Source: Syntrophaceae bacterium UBA5761 (GTDB lineage Bacteria > Desulfobacterota > Syntrophia > Syntrophales > UBA4778). Taken from it: a stretch of 43,223 nucleotides of DNA. The stretch is taken from contig DIEZ01000001.1 in assembly GCA_002418885.1 (NCBI GenBank), positions 3,043 through 46,265 of the forward strand. The letters are read 5' to 3'. Numbering within the stretch: position 1 is the first letter of the stretch; every line of letters begins with the position of its first letter. The notes below the pieces were generated by a model. It was not told the DNA's origin. It was given only the letters and a program-made list of their open reading frames with translations, and made no database searches. Of the stretch, positions 6,331-15,529 are shown piece by piece. Made by a program: the position numbers and the translations under genes.

Positions 6331-9093
6331 TCAGGCACCGTCACGGTTATCTGGAGTCTCCGGAAAGCACAAACCTTTCTCATTCAACACCTCCCGAACC
6401 GTCCGAGAAAGTTCCTCCACGCTGAACGGTTTCTGGATGAAGGCCTTACAACCCCTTTCCATGATTTCCTTCGCCGTGCCGCCGATGCTGTACCCACTCG
6501 ATAAAATCACCTTGATGTCGGGATCGAGGTCTTTCAGTCGGTCGAAGGTTTCACCGCCGCCTATCCCCGGCATGATCATGTCGAGGATGACGAGGTCTAT
6601 CTTGCCTTTCTCCTTTTTGAACACCTTGACTGCTTCCTTGCCGTTTCGGGCAACAAGGACCTTGTAATCCATGGCCTTCAAAGCCTCCTCGACGACCTCG
6701 ACCACATGTTCCTCGTCGTCAACGACAAGGATCGTTTCATTGCCCGTGAGCCATTCCTGCCGGGGTGTCTCCTCTACCCTCACCGGTTGTTTTTCCGACG
6801 CAGGGAGATAGATATTGAAGGTCGTCCCATGGCCTTTCTCGCTGTAAACATTGATATATCCGTTGTGGCCTTTCACGATCCCGTAGACCATCGCAAGCCC
6901 CAGCCCCGTCCCCCGTCCCATTTCCTTGGTGGTGAAGAAGGGCTCGAAAATCCGGCTCTTCGTCGCTTCATCCATCCCCTCTCCGCTGTCGGTCACGGAT
7001 ACCTTCACGTAGTTTCCAGGTTTCATGAAGGTGTCTGCCTTTTCCTCGTCGCCGATCACCGTCCTGGTAGTTTTGATATAGAGATCGCCCCCTCCGGGCA
7101 TCGCCTGCCAGGCGTTGACGAAGAGATTCATGAAGACCTGCTCCATCTGTGTCCGGTCCGCCTCGACGAGCATAAGCTCTTCGGATAACTCTCTGTGAAT
7201 CATGATCTCCTTGCGGGTTCTGCCGAACATCGTAGAAGTTTTTTTAAGGAGCTCATTGATGTCTAAGGTCCCGACCTCATAACGCCCCAGTCGGGCAAAA
7301 CCCAGGAGCTGACTCGTGAGGTTGGCGGCGCTCTGAACCAGTTCTTCTATCGACTTCAGCCGCCTTTCTTGACTTTTGGTCACCCCCGGATCCATCTTCA
7401 TCAGGGCCGCGTGGCCGATAATCCCCGAGAGAAGGTTGTTGAAGTCATGGGCGATTCCTCCCGCCAACGTCCCGACCGCCTCCATCTTCTGCGCCTGCCG
7501 GAGCTGGGCTTCGAGCCGTTTGCGTTCGGTGATGTCCCGGTTGATTCCTCGAAACCCGATGGCTTTTCCGTCGCTGTTTTTCAGCAGAGAAAACAAGGTC
7601 TCGACATGCGCCCTCGTTCCGTCCTTTTTCACGACCTCGTGACTGACGGTTACAGAAGGCATATCCCCCCGGAGGAGGCGCGGGCAGTTTCTTTCTACGA
7701 TCTCTGCGTTTTCCGCGTCCAAGTAAAGCCGGTGATTCATCCCCGCCATCTCTTCCCGGGTGTATCCCAGGAACTTTGGCAGCATGGGGTTGAAGAAGGT
7801 CAAGTTGCCCCACAGGTCGGCCTCAAAATAGCCGTCGTTCATGTCCTCGAGGATGCTCCGGTACTTTTCCTCGCTCTCCTTTAGTGCCTTCACTGCCCTT
7901 CTGTGCTCGGTGACATCTCGGACGATACCCCTAAAGCCGGTGGGGCGACCGTTCGAATCTCTCAACAGCGAAGCAGAAAATTCGAGAGTCCGTCTCGCTC
8001 CGTCTTTCCTGATGACATCCCATTCACAAATTTTGAGGGGAACCCCCGTCTTGTACATCTGGTTGTATGCGCGGTAGATTCTTTTCGCAATCTCTTCATC
8101 CGCAGCGTACATGCTGTAATTCGTGCCCAGCATCTCTTCTCTGCCGTAACCGAAGATTCTCAGGAATGCCTCGTTGAAAAAAGTGAAGTTACCGGCGAGG
8201 TCCACTTCCTGGTAACCTTCTTCCATTTCATCGAGGACGGTGCGGTACCTCTCCTCACTTTTCCGGAGGGCGTCCTCCATCCGCTTGCGCTCGGTAATAT
8301 CCCGGACGATCGCCCTGAAACCTGTAGGGTCGCCCTTGCCCTTTCTGATCAATAAAGCAGAAGCCTCCAAAATCCTTCTTTCCCCGTCTTTCCTCAGCAT
8401 ACAACACTCGAGCCCCTCGACGGGCTCGCCTGTCCGGTACATCCGGTTGTAGGCCTGAAAAATCTCGTTCGCGTTCTCTTCATCGACTGTATATTTCTTG
8501 TAGCTCGTGCCGATCAACTCTTCGCGGCTGTAACCCAACATCTTCAGGAACGACTCGTTGCTTGATTGGAACCGCCCCGCCAGGTCCACCTCGTGATAGC
8601 CCTCCATTATGTTGTCGAGTATTGTGCGGTATCGCTCTTCGCTCTCCCGCAATGCATCCTCCGCCTGCTTGCGCGCGGTGACGTCACGGGCGATGCCCAA
8701 TAGGCCGACAATACTCCCCTCTTTATGGACGGGGCTTGAGTGTAATTCCACGGCCCTCTTCTCACCTCTTGCATCTACATAAACCGCTTCGTAAGGAATC
8801 CCCTCTTCCCCTGCCATCACCCGCTTGAAGTCTGCCCTGGCTTTTTCGTGGTCTTCAGTAAGAAGCATGTCGAGATAATGGAGCCGATAAAATTCCTCCG
8901 CGGGGACTCCAGACCACTCCACGAGCACCTCGTTAACAAAGGTAAAACGTCCTTCGCGGTCCAGACAATAAGCTCCGTCGCTGAGGTAATTCAAGATGTC
9001 TTTTTGCCGGTCTTCGCCGTCCGAATGGACGGCAGACGGCCATCGGACAGTTTGATCACGCAACTCAGACCTGGATGGTGTTTTATCTTTCAT
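6331..9093 (-). CDS. Hybrid sensor histidine kinase with four PAS domains and a receiver domain
   Basis: A 920-residue cytoplasmic protein without membrane segments. Four PAS/PAC units occupy about residues 29-145, 150-272, 273-395 and 396-525, each ending in a PAC motif such as [13 protein letters not shown]. Units 2 and 3 are close to direct duplicates. The HisKA box is [13 protein letters not shown] with phospho-acceptor H549; a HATPase domain follows ([41 protein letters not shown]). The C-terminal receiver domain (about 786-910) has VVDDEEH, acceptor D838 in ILDMIMPG and KP near 887. No DNA-binding output domain and no response regulator gene are adjacent, so signal and target are unknown. 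It is a single-gene minus-strand unit. Confidence 0.93.
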   Translation of the reverse strand: MKDKTPSRSELRDQTVRWPSAVHSDGEDRQKDILNYLSDGAYCLDREGRFTFVNEVLVEWSGVPAEEFYRLHYLDMLLTEDHEKARADFKRVMAGEEGIPYEAVYVDARGEKRAVELHSSPVHKEGSIVGLLGIARDVTARKQAEDALRESEERYRTILDNIMEGYHEVDLAGRFQSSNESFLKMLGYSREELIGTSYKKYTVDEENANEIFQAYNRMYRTGEPVEGLECCMLRKDGERRILEASALLIRKGKGDPTGFRAIVRDITERKRMEDALRKSEERYRTVLDEMEEGYQEVDLAGNFTFFNEAFLRIFGYGREEMLGTNYSMYAADEEIAKRIYRAYNQMYKTGVPLKICEWDVIRKDGARRTLEFSASLLRDSNGRPTGFRGIVRDVTEHRRAVKALKESEEKYRSILEDMNDGYFEADLWGNLTFFNPMLPKFLGYTREEMAGMNHRLYLDAENAEIVERNCPRLLRGDMPSVTVSHEVVKKDGTRAHVETLFSLLKNSDGKAIGFRGINRDITERKRLEAQLRQAQKMEAVGTLAGGIAHDFNNLLSGIIGHAALMKMDPGVTKSQERRLKSIEELVQSAANLTSQLLGFARLGRYEVGTLDINELLKKTSTMFGRTRKEIMIHRELSEELMLVEADRTQMEQVFMNLFVNAWQAMPGGGDLYIKTTRTVIGDEEKADTFMKPGNYVKVSVTDSGEGMDEATKSRIFEPFFTTKEMGRGTGLGLAMVYGIVKGHNGYINVYSEKGHGTTFNIYLPASEKQPVRVEETPRQEWLTGNETILVVDDEEHVVEVVEEALKAMDYKVLVARNGKEAVKVFKKEKGKIDLVILDMIMPGIGGGETFDRLKDLDPDIKVILSSGYSIGGTAKEIMERGCKAFIQKPFSVEELSRTVREVLNEKGLCFPETPDNRDGA

Positions 9094-9273
9094 TACATCC
9101 TCGATGACTTCGAATTGTGCGACAAGACCGACTACCGAGCCTTTCCAAGTTTAAAATACAAGCAATTATTGTTCCAGTATTGCTTGACGGCCGGGTGTCT
9201 GAGTCACGAACCCACAGACTGGAACGGTCGCTCAAACTGGGTGGACTAACAAAAAGTCGAGAATTACCTCTTT

Positions 9274-9344
9274 CGTCATTCCGGCGAACGCCGGATCCAG
9301 TATATTCAATATGTTCTGGATACCGGGTCGGGTCCGGCATGACG
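9274..9344. repeat. REP-like palindromic element
   Basis: The 454-base stretch 9094-9547 contains no gene. Within it lies a 71-base imperfect palindrome: ends CGTCAT / ATGACG, an inner perfect hairpin CCGGCGAACGCCGG, and nested arms ATCCAG / CTGGAT. Elements built as gtcattccggcg...ctggat...atgac are common dispersed intergenic repeats in proteobacteria. Only one copy is present in this window, so repetition in the genome is inferred. Confidence 0.6.
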
Positions 9345-9441
9345 TTTTGGGATTTTTTACGGGGCCGTCAAACTTGACGAACGGGAAAGTTCTATACAGA
9401 CGTGTTGACGGCAGCAGCGATGAAAACCGAGGCTTTTTCCG

Positions 9442-9470
9442 TTGAAAAGCTTTGGGAATTGTACTATAAA
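9442..9470 (+). promoter_or_regulatory. Predicted sigma70-type promoter for the glutaredoxin operon
   Basis: TTGAAA (9442-9447) and TATAAA (9465-9470) are separated by exactly 17 bases. This gives a leader of about 70 bases before the glutaredoxin ATG at 9548. It is the best consensus promoter match noticed on this strand and the only clear one before the plus-strand run 9548-17599. Confidence 0.6.
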
Positions 9471-9547
9471 TTCAAAATCATAGATAGCAAAAACAGGTAT
9501 ATTTTACCCGATTGCGCCATAATTCTCCGTTTCGGAGGTAACCAACC

Positions 9548-9799
9548 ATGCCTGCTCCGGTAAAGTTGTTTTCCCTGAGTACATGCAGTCACTGCAAGGC
9601 GGCGAAAAAATTCCTCACCGACAACGGCGTCCCCTATGACTATACGGACGTAGACATTCTGAGCGGTAAGGAGAGACAACAGACCCTCGACGAGGTCGTC
9701 AAGCACAATCCCAGCCGCACCTTCCCTACGATCCTCATCGGGGATAAGGTCATCATCGGCTTCGATGAAAAGGCTATCCGTGAGGCTTTAGGACTGTGA
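9548..9799 (+). CDS. Glutaredoxin-like protein
   Basis: An 83-residue thioredoxin-fold protein with active site CSHC in LFSLSTCSHCKAAKKFL, cis-proline loop RTFPTILIGD and the C-terminal GF motif of glutaredoxins. A strong ribosome site (GGAGG) precedes the ATG. The next gene, an FTR catalytic chain, overlaps its stop codon in TGATG, implying coupled translation. In anaerobes such pairs suggest that this glutaredoxin receives electrons from reduced ferredoxin through the FTR protein, not from glutathione; that is inferred from the gene pairing and was not read from the protein itself. It is cytoplasmic. Confidence 0.93.
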   Translation: MPAPVKLFSLSTCSHCKAAKKFLTDNGVPYDYTDVDILSGKERQQTLDEVVKHNPSRTFPTILIGDKVIIGFDEKAIREALGL

Positions 9800-10131
9800 T
9801 GGACGCCGCGCAACTTTACGAGACACTTAAAAAGACCCAGGAACCCAAGGGTTTCTTCTTCAACCGCGACAAGGATTGGGTGTTGGGAATCCTGAACGGT
9901 CTCCTCGTAAACAAGGAACGGTACGGTTACATGTCCTGTCCCTGCCGACTGGCGTCGGGAAACCGGGCGCAGGACCAGGACATCGTCTGTCCCTGTGCTT
10001 ACCGGGAAGCGGATGTCAAGGAATACGGGAGTTGCTACTGCAATCTCTACGTATCCCGTTCGTGGAATGAGGGCCTCATCGAGCACGTCTACGTTCCGGA
10101 ACGTCGTCCCCCCGAAAAGATGGGCATCTGA
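9799..10131 (+). CDS. Ferredoxin-thioredoxin reductase catalytic (beta) chain
   Basis: A 110-residue protein with the three paired-cysteine motifs of the FTR catalytic chain: MSCPCRL (around residue 47), IVCPCAY (around 64) and GSCYCNLY (around 79). Four of these cysteines bind a [4Fe-4S] cluster and two form the active disulfide in the plant and cyanobacterial enzyme. In that enzyme the last motif is CHC, whose His is catalytically important; here it is CYC. No FTR variable (alpha) subunit is nearby, as in other non-photosynthetic FTR-like proteins. A GTG three bases upstream is an alternative start; the ATG at 9799 overlaps the glutaredoxin stop codon. Predicted role: ferredoxin-dependent reduction of the preceding glutaredoxin. 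Confidence 0.9.
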   Translation: MDAAQLYETLKKTQEPKGFFFNRDKDWVLGILNGLLVNKERYGYMSCPCRLASGNRAQDQDIVCPCAYREADVKEYGSCYCNLYVSRSWNEGLIEHVYVPERRPPEKMGI

Positions 10132-10144
10132 GCAGGAAGAAAAG

Positions 10145-10183
10145 GTCCTGGAACATCGTTCCTGGAGACTTTCCCGGTTTTTT
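10145..10183 (+). terminator. Possible intrinsic terminator after the glutaredoxin/FTR pair
   Basis: GTCCTGGAAC (10145-10154, approximate) pairs with GTTCCTGGAGAC (10158-10169) with a mismatch and a bulge, around a 3-base loop. A run of six T lies at 10178-10183, eight bases after the stem. Quality is moderate, and read-through to the SDR gene is possible. Confidence 0.35.
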
Positions 10184-10230
10184 ATGTATGGCCTATATGG
10201 CCGTCTCAAAACGACTGGTGGAAGCTGAAG

Positions 10231-11013
10231 ATGGAAAACCGGCTTCAAGGTAAAAGGATACTGATAACCGGGGGCAGCGCCGGTATAGGCGAGGCTTGCG
10301 CGGAAAGGTTCGCCGCCGCCGGGGCGAATCTCATCCTCTGCGCCCGGCGCATCGCCCGTCTCCGTGAATTGCAGGCCGGGCTGGTCGAACGGCACCAGGG
10401 GCAGGTAGATGTCTTCCCTCTCGACGTCCGCGACCGCGAGGCGGTGCAAAACTTCGTCTCCGAAATCGCAGAAAGAAAGCTAACGCCGAATATTCTCATC
10501 AATAACGCCGGGTTGGCCGCGGGGCTGAATCGCTTCCAAGACGGCGACTGGGATGACTGGGACCGGATGATCGATACGAACATCAAGGGACTACTCAATG
10601 TCTCCCGGCTCGTCATTCCCCTAATGATCGCCGCCGGAGGGGGGCACATCGTCAACGTAGGCAGTCTCGCGGGTTATCAGGTCTATCCTAAGGGAAACGT
10701 TTACAACGCGACCAAATTTGCCGTCCGGGCTCTATCCGAGGGCATGAACATCGACCTCGCGGGGACGGGCGTCCGGGTCTCGATGATCTCCCCCGGCGCC
10801 GTCCGCACGGAATTTTCCGAAGTGCGCTTCCACGGAGACCGGGAAGCCGCCGCCAAGGTTTACGAGGGTTATACTCCTCTTTCCGCTGCGGACGTTGCTG
10901 AGGCCGTTTTCTTCATCATCAATGCCCCGCCACACGTGAACATCCAGAACATCCTGATAACACCAACAGCCCAGCGGAACGCTTACTGCGTAGAGCGCGA
11001 CGGCAAAACCTGA
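10231..11013 (+). CDS. Short-chain dehydrogenase/reductase (SDR)
   Basis: A 260-residue classical SDR. The cofactor-binding motif is ITGGSAGIGEACAERF, the structural motif is ILINNAGLA, and the catalytic Ser-Tyr-Lys are in NVGSLAGYQVY and VYNATKFA, with ISPGAVRTEF following. The closest recognised type is the YdfG group of NADP-dependent 3-hydroxy acid dehydrogenases, but SDR substrates cannot be reliably deduced. The second gene downstream is an internally deleted SDR copy (11039-11309), so the locus once held two tandem SDR genes. It lies in the plus-strand run with an alcohol dehydrogenase and CoA-ester enzymes, consistent with a hydroxy/keto interconversion step. Confidence 0.9.
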   Translation: MENRLQGKRILITGGSAGIGEACAERFAAAGANLILCARRIARLRELQAGLVERHQGQVDVFPLDVRDREAVQNFVSEIAERKLTPNILINNAGLAAGLNRFQDGDWDDWDRMIDTNIKGLLNVSRLVIPLMIAAGGGHIVNVGSLAGYQVYPKGNVYNATKFAVRALSEGMNIDLAGTGVRVSMISPGAVRTEFSEVRFHGDREAAAKVYEGYTPLSAADVAEAVFFIINAPPHVNIQNILITPTAQRNAYCVERDGKT

Positions 11014-11038
11014 TTCGCGGAAAATACGGGAGGGAGTT

Positions 11039-11309
11039 ATGCGCCTCAAAGGAAAAACGGCTTCGATAACAGGTTCAAGTAAAAGTACCCGACAACATCC
11101 AGGTTAATGCCGTTGTCCCCGTCGCCGAAACGCGCATTACCGACGCTCTTTCGGGCTTTTATGCCGACCGTTTTGGCGCTGCCGAAGGAAAGAGGCTTCA
11201 GAATCTGCCAAAGGCCGAGCGGCTCGTCGGTACCTTTGTCTATTTTGCAAGCCCTGATTCCGATTACGTCACCGGCCAGGTGCTTGCTGCCGACGGCGGT
11301 ATGTATTGA
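11039..11309 (+). pseudogene. Internally deleted SDR (FabG-like) remnant
   Basis: The ATG at 11039 begins MRLKGKTASITGSSKST, a normal SDR start reaching the cofactor glycine motif, then meets a stop at about 11105. From 11085, in a different frame, a 74-residue SDR C-terminus is readable: DNIQVNAVVPVAETRITDAL, then LVGTFVYFASPDSDYVTGQV and LAADGGMY before a stop at 11307. Compared with a full SDR of about 250 residues, roughly 150 residues, including the NAG and catalytic Ser-Tyr-Lys parts, are missing, and the junction is out of frame. It is therefore a deletion pseudogene. The remaining bases to 11424 hold a small hairpin (11324-11342) and the leader of the next gene. Confidence 0.85.
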
Positions 11310-11424
11310 TAAGCTGTCTATCTTGCTGCAGATGAGGCAGCAGGGGTGAATGGACAAAGAATCATAGCAATCGATCGGAACAAAAAAGAGGTCATCGGGC
11401 AATTTTAAGAAAGGAACCGGTTGT

Positions 11425-12564
11425 ATGAGACAGTTCGTATTTTACAATCCCACGCAAATCGTATTCGGCGAAGGCAAGACATCGGACATCGGCAGGTACT
11501 TAAAAGGTCAAAAATGCCTCTTCTTGTATGGATCCACCAGCATCAAGCAAAACGGTATTTACGATAAGGTGATAGATTCTCTGAAGAATCATGATGTTAC
11601 TTTCGTCGAAAAAAGCGGCGTCAAACCGAACCCCGTGCTCAGTTTCGTTCATGAAGCGATCGACCTCGCGAGGAAAGAGCAAGTTGATTGCATATTAGCT
11701 GTGGGCGGCGGAAGCGTGATCGATACGGCAAAGGCGGTCGCCGCGGGGTTTTATTACAGAGGCGATGTGTGGGATTTCTTCGTAGATAAAGCCCGAATCA
11801 CAAAAGCGCTTCCGATCTATGTGGTACTTACACTATCGGCGACGGCATCTGAAATGAATTCGGGGGCGGTGATCACAAACGAGGCCACAAAACAAAAGTT
11901 CAACATCCGAAGCGAGGGTCTGTTCCCCAAGACGTCCATATTAGACCCTACGAACACCTACACCGTACCGAAGAAGCAAGCGGCAAACGGCAGCGTGGAT
12001 GCCATCGTGCATTTATTGGAGGGCTACTTTACGGGAAAATACCCAAATACCCCCATACAGGACGGGTTTGTAGAAACACTGGTAAGAACTGTTATCGCAA
12101 CTACGAAGAAAATTTTGGAAAACCCCACGGATTATGATGCGAGGGCGAATTTTATGTGGTCTGCTACACTTGCATTCAACGGACTGACTACCGCCGGCGT
12201 CGGCGACTATGGATTCCCCAACCACATGATGGGCCATTCCCTGTCGGCATTGTACAACGTCGACCACGGGGCGAGCCTGTCGATAGTGTTCCCGGCATGG
12301 CTCAAACACAACGAGCCGACTTTATCCGACCGCCTGACGCGTTTCGGCAAGGAGGTGTTCGGCAAAACCGGCGCCAAAGAGGCGATTGCGGCAATGGAAG
12401 AATATTTTCACGCAATCGGCGCACCGGTCCGGTTGAGTGAAGTCAACATCGATAAAGGGGAGATCAAGAAAATAGCCGAGAACGCCGTTTCCCTGGCAAA
12501 AAAATGGGGTTTAAAAAATTACACGGAAGACGTGATCGCAAAGATATTGGAGTTCGCTGCTTAG
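11425..12564 (+). CDS. Iron-containing (group III) alcohol dehydrogenase
   Basis: A 379-residue protein of the Fe-ADH family, closest in style to NAD(P)H-dependent butanol dehydrogenases and YqhD. The N-terminal nucleotide-binding part has VDCILAVGGGSVIDTAKAVA. The metal ligands are in the Asp/His motif SVDAIVHLLEGYF and in the histidine motifs FPNHMMGHSLSAL and NVDHGASLSI. It interconverts an alcohol and aldehyde with NAD(P)H in the cytoplasm. GAAAGGA about nine bases before the ATG serves as ribosome site. It is followed after 105 bases by the acyl-CoA ligase in the same direction, and may supply or remove an aldehyde in that pathway; the substrate is not determined. Confidence 0.93.
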   Translation: MRQFVFYNPTQIVFGEGKTSDIGRYLKGQKCLFLYGSTSIKQNGIYDKVIDSLKNHDVTFVEKSGVKPNPVLSFVHEAIDLARKEQVDCILAVGGGSVIDTAKAVAAGFYYRGDVWDFFVDKARITKALPIYVVLTLSATASEMNSGAVITNEATKQKFNIRSEGLFPKTSILDPTNTYTVPKKQAANGSVDAIVHLLEGYFTGKYPNTPIQDGFVETLVRTVIATTKKILENPTDYDARANFMWSATLAFNGLTTAGVGDYGFPNHMMGHSLSALYNVDHGASLSIVFPAWLKHNEPTLSDRLTRFGKEVFGKTGAKEAIAAMEEYFHAIGAPVRLSEVNIDKGEIKKIAENAVSLAKKWGLKNYTEDVIAKILEFAA

Positions 12565-12669
12565 GGGCATACAAACGCCTTTCTGCTTGAGAATTGACAA
12601 GTTCTGCATCGGTCTCGTGCTCCGTTCTGTATGGCGGGCGCCGATACCCGAAAGAGGGAAATCCGGTCC

Positions 12670-14391
12670 ATGTACGAGAAGAAGCCTTGGCTGAAATTCT
12701 ACGGCGATATCCCCGAGTCCATCGACTATCCGCGGGTTACGATGTACGAGGCGGTCATGAAGACGGTGGAACGTCTGCCGGGGGCCGTCGCCTACGATTT
12801 TCTCGGTTATACGGCCTCCTACCGGCAGTTCGGAAGCGAGATCGACCGGTGCGCCGACGCCCTCGCGTCTCTAGGCATGAAAAAGGGAGACCGGATCGCC
12901 ATCTCGATGCCCACGACGCCCCAGGGGATCATCTGCTTTTACGCGGCCAACAAGCTTGGGGCCGTGGCGGCCATGATTCATCCCCTCTCTACGCCGAAGG
13001 AGATCGAGTTCTACCTGAACTCCAGCCGGAGCCGCTTCGCCCTCACCCTCGACGCCTTCTACGGGAAGTTCACCGGGGTTCGAGAAAAGACCGGCCTGGA
13101 GACGCTGATCCTCACGCGCATCTCCGACTACCTGACGGGCCTGAAAAAAATCGGCTTCATACTCGCGAAGGGACGGAAGATCCCGAAGGTGCCGGAGGAT
13201 CCCGCGGTCCGGTGGTGGAGCGACCTCATGAAAGCAGCGCACCCACCGGCGCCGAGGGTGGACATGCACACCGACGAGATGGCCGTCATCCTGTACAGCG
13301 GGGGAACGACGGGCGTTCCCAAAGGCATCATGCTCTCCAACATGAACTTCATCAGCGAGGGGATGCAGGTCTCGGCTGTGGGAAAGCTGTCGGAAAAGGA
13401 CGCGATCCTCGCCATCCTCCCCATCTTCCACGGCTTCGGACTCGGCGTCTGCGTCAACGCCTGCTTCATGGGCGGCGCGAAGAGCATCCTCGTTCCCCAG
13501 TTCACGCCCGGGACGGTGGCGAAACTCATCCGTCAGAAGCGGCCGACGTTCGTGATCGGGGTCCCCACGCTGTTCGACGCCCTGAGCCGCAACCCGGAAC
13601 TCCGGAAGGCCGACCTCGGTTGTCTCAAGGCAACCTTCAGCGGAGCCGACACCCTGCCGAGGACTGTCAAGGAACGCTTCGAATCCGTCGTGAAGCTGCG
13701 GGGCGGGAATTGCCGGCTCTTGGAGGGATACGGTCTCACGGAGGCGGTGACGGCCATCATGGTCACGCCCTTCGACGAATACCGGGAAGGGGGCATCGGG
13801 GTCCCCTTCCCCGACATGTCGGCGAAGATCGTGAGGCTCGGCACGACGGAGGAAGCGCCGGTCGGCGAGGAAGGCGAGATATGCCTCCACGGGCCCGCCG
13901 TGATGCTTGGTTACCTGGACAACCCGGAAGAGACGGCCCAGGCACTGAAGACGCACCCCGACGGAAAGGTGTGGCTCCATACGGGCGACATCGGCACCAT
14001 GGACGATGACGGCTTCTTCTACTTCAAGTTGCGGCTTAAGCGGATGATCAAGTCCTCGGGGATGAACGTCTATCCGGCGCAGGTGGAAGACGTCCTGTAC
14101 AGTCATCCCGCCGTAAGCGAGGCCTGCGTCATCGGCGTGCCCGACGAAGCGCAGGTGCAGCGTGTGAAGGGCTTCGTCGTCCTTAAGGACCCGGCAAAAG
14201 CGGGGTCGGAAATGGAGAAGGAGCTGATCACTCATTGCTCCGAGCACCTCATCAAGTGGAGTTGTCCGCGGGAGATCGAATTCCGCGAAGTCCTGCCGAA
14301 GACCCTCGTGGGAAAGATCGCCTTCAACGTCCTGGAGCAGGAGGAGGTCTCGAGGTTAAAGGCAGAAGGGAAATATGCGGGAAGATGTTGA
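12670..14391 (+). CDS. AMP-binding acyl-CoA ligase (acyl-CoA synthetase)
   Basis: A 573-residue ANL-superfamily enzyme that adenylates a carboxylate and transfers it to CoA. The phosphate-binding loop is ILYSGGTTGVPKGIML, further core motifs are EGYGLTEAV and WLHTGDIG, the hinge region RLKRMIKSSGMNVYP precedes the C-terminal lid, and the catalytic Lys is in TLVGKIAF near the end. Length and motifs resemble medium/long-chain ligases more than benzoate-CoA ligases, but the substrate is not certain. An upstream in-frame ATG at 12631 is possible; the ATG at 12670 has GAGGGA upstream and starts the conserved part. Its last 7 bases overlap the start of the dehydratase subunit gene, so the two are translationally coupled and very likely act in sequence. 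Confidence 0.93.
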   Translation: MYEKKPWLKFYGDIPESIDYPRVTMYEAVMKTVERLPGAVAYDFLGYTASYRQFGSEIDRCADALASLGMKKGDRIAISMPTTPQGIICFYAANKLGAVAAMIHPLSTPKEIEFYLNSSRSRFALTLDAFYGKFTGVREKTGLETLILTRISDYLTGLKKIGFILAKGRKIPKVPEDPAVRWWSDLMKAAHPPAPRVDMHTDEMAVILYSGGTTGVPKGIMLSNMNFISEGMQVSAVGKLSEKDAILAILPIFHGFGLGVCVNACFMGGAKSILVPQFTPGTVAKLIRQKRPTFVIGVPTLFDALSRNPELRKADLGCLKATFSGADTLPRTVKERFESVVKLRGGNCRLLEGYGLTEAVTAIMVTPFDEYREGGIGVPFPDMSAKIVRLGTTEEAPVGEEGEICLHGPAVMLGYLDNPEETAQALKTHPDGKVWLHTGDIGTMDDDGFFYFKLRLKRMIKSSGMNVYPAQVEDVLYSHPAVSEACVIGVPDEAQVQRVKGFVVLKDPAKAGSEMEKELITHCSEHLIKWSCPREIEFREVLPKTLVGKIAFNVLEQEEVSRLKAEGKYAGRC

Positions 14392-15500
14392 CTGAGTTCC
14401 ATGATGCCCTGAAAGATCCTGCTGCATACGGGAAGAGGCTGAAGGAGGAAGGCGGGCGGAAGGTCGTGGGATACTTCTGCTCCTACACGCCGGAAGAGAT
14501 AATCTACGCGGCGGGGGCGCACCCCTTTCGCCTTTTCGGCGCGGGCGACGGCATCCACCTCGCCGACGCCCATTTCCAGTCTTACTGCTGCTCGCTGGTG
14601 CGGGGCGCCCTGGAAGGGGCGCTCGCCGGCCGCTTCGATTTCCTCGACGGCGTCGTTTTCCCCCACACCTGCGACTCAATCCAACGACTCTCCGACGTGT
14701 GGCGAATGAACGTGCGCGGTCACTTCCATCTCGACGTCGTCCTTCCAGTGAAGCTAAACACGGACAGCGCGAAGGCATACATGACGGATGTCCTCGAAAA
14801 ATTCAGAAACGACCTGGAAAGAAAGCTGGGCACGTCCATCACCGAAGACGGCCTGAAAAAGGCGGCCCGGACCTTCAATGACATCCGTGGGTCGCTGAAA
14901 CGCCTGTATGAGCTCAAAAGCGAGAACCCCGGCATCGTGAGCGGCGCGGACCTTTACGCCGTCGTCAAGGCCTCGATGATCATGGACCGCGACCGCGTCG
15001 TTCGACTTCTTCCCGGTGTAGTCCGGGAACTGGAGAAAAGAAGAGGTACCGGTGAAGGGGAAGAGGGAAAGCGCCTCGTCCTTGCAGGCGGCATCTGCAA
15101 TCACCCCGACGTCTATCGCGTTATCGAAGAAGCCGGCGGAGTCGTCGTTTGGGACGACCTTTGCACGGGCTCACGGTACTTCGAAGAGGTGACGGAAGGC
15201 GGCGGGAGCCCGGTCGCTGACCTTGCCGGACACTACCTTGCGCGACCCGTCTGCCCGGCGAAGCACTCGGGCCTCTACGCGCGGGCGGAGCGCCTCGTGG
15301 AGATCGTGAAGGAGAAAAGGGCGGCGGGTGTCGTCTTTCTCTTTCTCAAGTTCTGTGACCCCCATTCCTTCGATTATCCCTATTTGAAAAAGGCGCTGGA
15401 CGAGGCGGGAATCCCGAGCATGGTGCTCGAGGTGGAAGACCGGTTGCCCTCGGAGGGACAACTGACGACAAGGTTCGAGACGTTCGTTCACATGATATAG
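14385..15500 (+). CDS. 2-hydroxyacyl-CoA dehydratase / benzoyl-CoA reductase family subunit (HgdB/BcrC-like)
   Basis: A 371-residue subunit of the dehydratase family. The conserved Cys-containing stretches are VGYFCSYTPEEIIYAAGAHP near the start, FPHTCDSIQRL, YCCSLVRGALEG and FLKFCDPHSFDYPYLKKAL near the end; cysteines of the first, HTCD and KFCDP type ligate a [4Fe-4S] cluster in studied members. The start at 14385 overlaps the ligase gene. With the next gene it should form the heterodimeric electron-accepting component, which uses a single high-energy electron from the activator to remove water from a 2-hydroxyacyl-CoA or to reduce an aromatic CoA ester. Which of these reactions occurs cannot be settled from this sequence. 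Confidence 0.88.
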   Translation: MLTEFHDALKDPAAYGKRLKEEGGRKVVGYFCSYTPEEIIYAAGAHPFRLFGAGDGIHLADAHFQSYCCSLVRGALEGALAGRFDFLDGVVFPHTCDSIQRLSDVWRMNVRGHFHLDVVLPVKLNTDSAKAYMTDVLEKFRNDLERKLGTSITEDGLKKAARTFNDIRGSLKRLYELKSENPGIVSGADLYAVVKASMIMDRDRVVRLLPGVVRELEKRRGTGEGEEGKRLVLAGGICNHPDVYRVIEEAGGVVVWDDLCTGSRYFEEVTEGGGSPVADLAGHYLARPVCPAKHSGLYARAERLVEIVKEKRAAGVVFLFLKFCDPHSFDYPYLKKALDEAGIPSMVLEVEDRLPSEGQLTTRFETFVHMI

Positions 15501-15529
15501 CTGACGGTCCATCGCTACATAGAGGTGAT

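Noticed and set aside
12594..14009. Long plus-strand frame of 471 codons overlapping the acyl-CoA ligase
   Set aside because: It is the +1 shadow of the GC-rich ligase gene; it is Arg/Pro/His-rich low-complexity sequence with no family motifs.
12871..14247. Long antisense frame of 458 codons opposite the ligase
   Set aside because: It mirrors the codon bias of the real gene and contains no recognisable domain or ribosome site.
14235..14384. N-terminal extension of the HgdB-like frame
   Set aside because: It overlaps the ligase coding region; homology and the coupled ATG begin at 14385.
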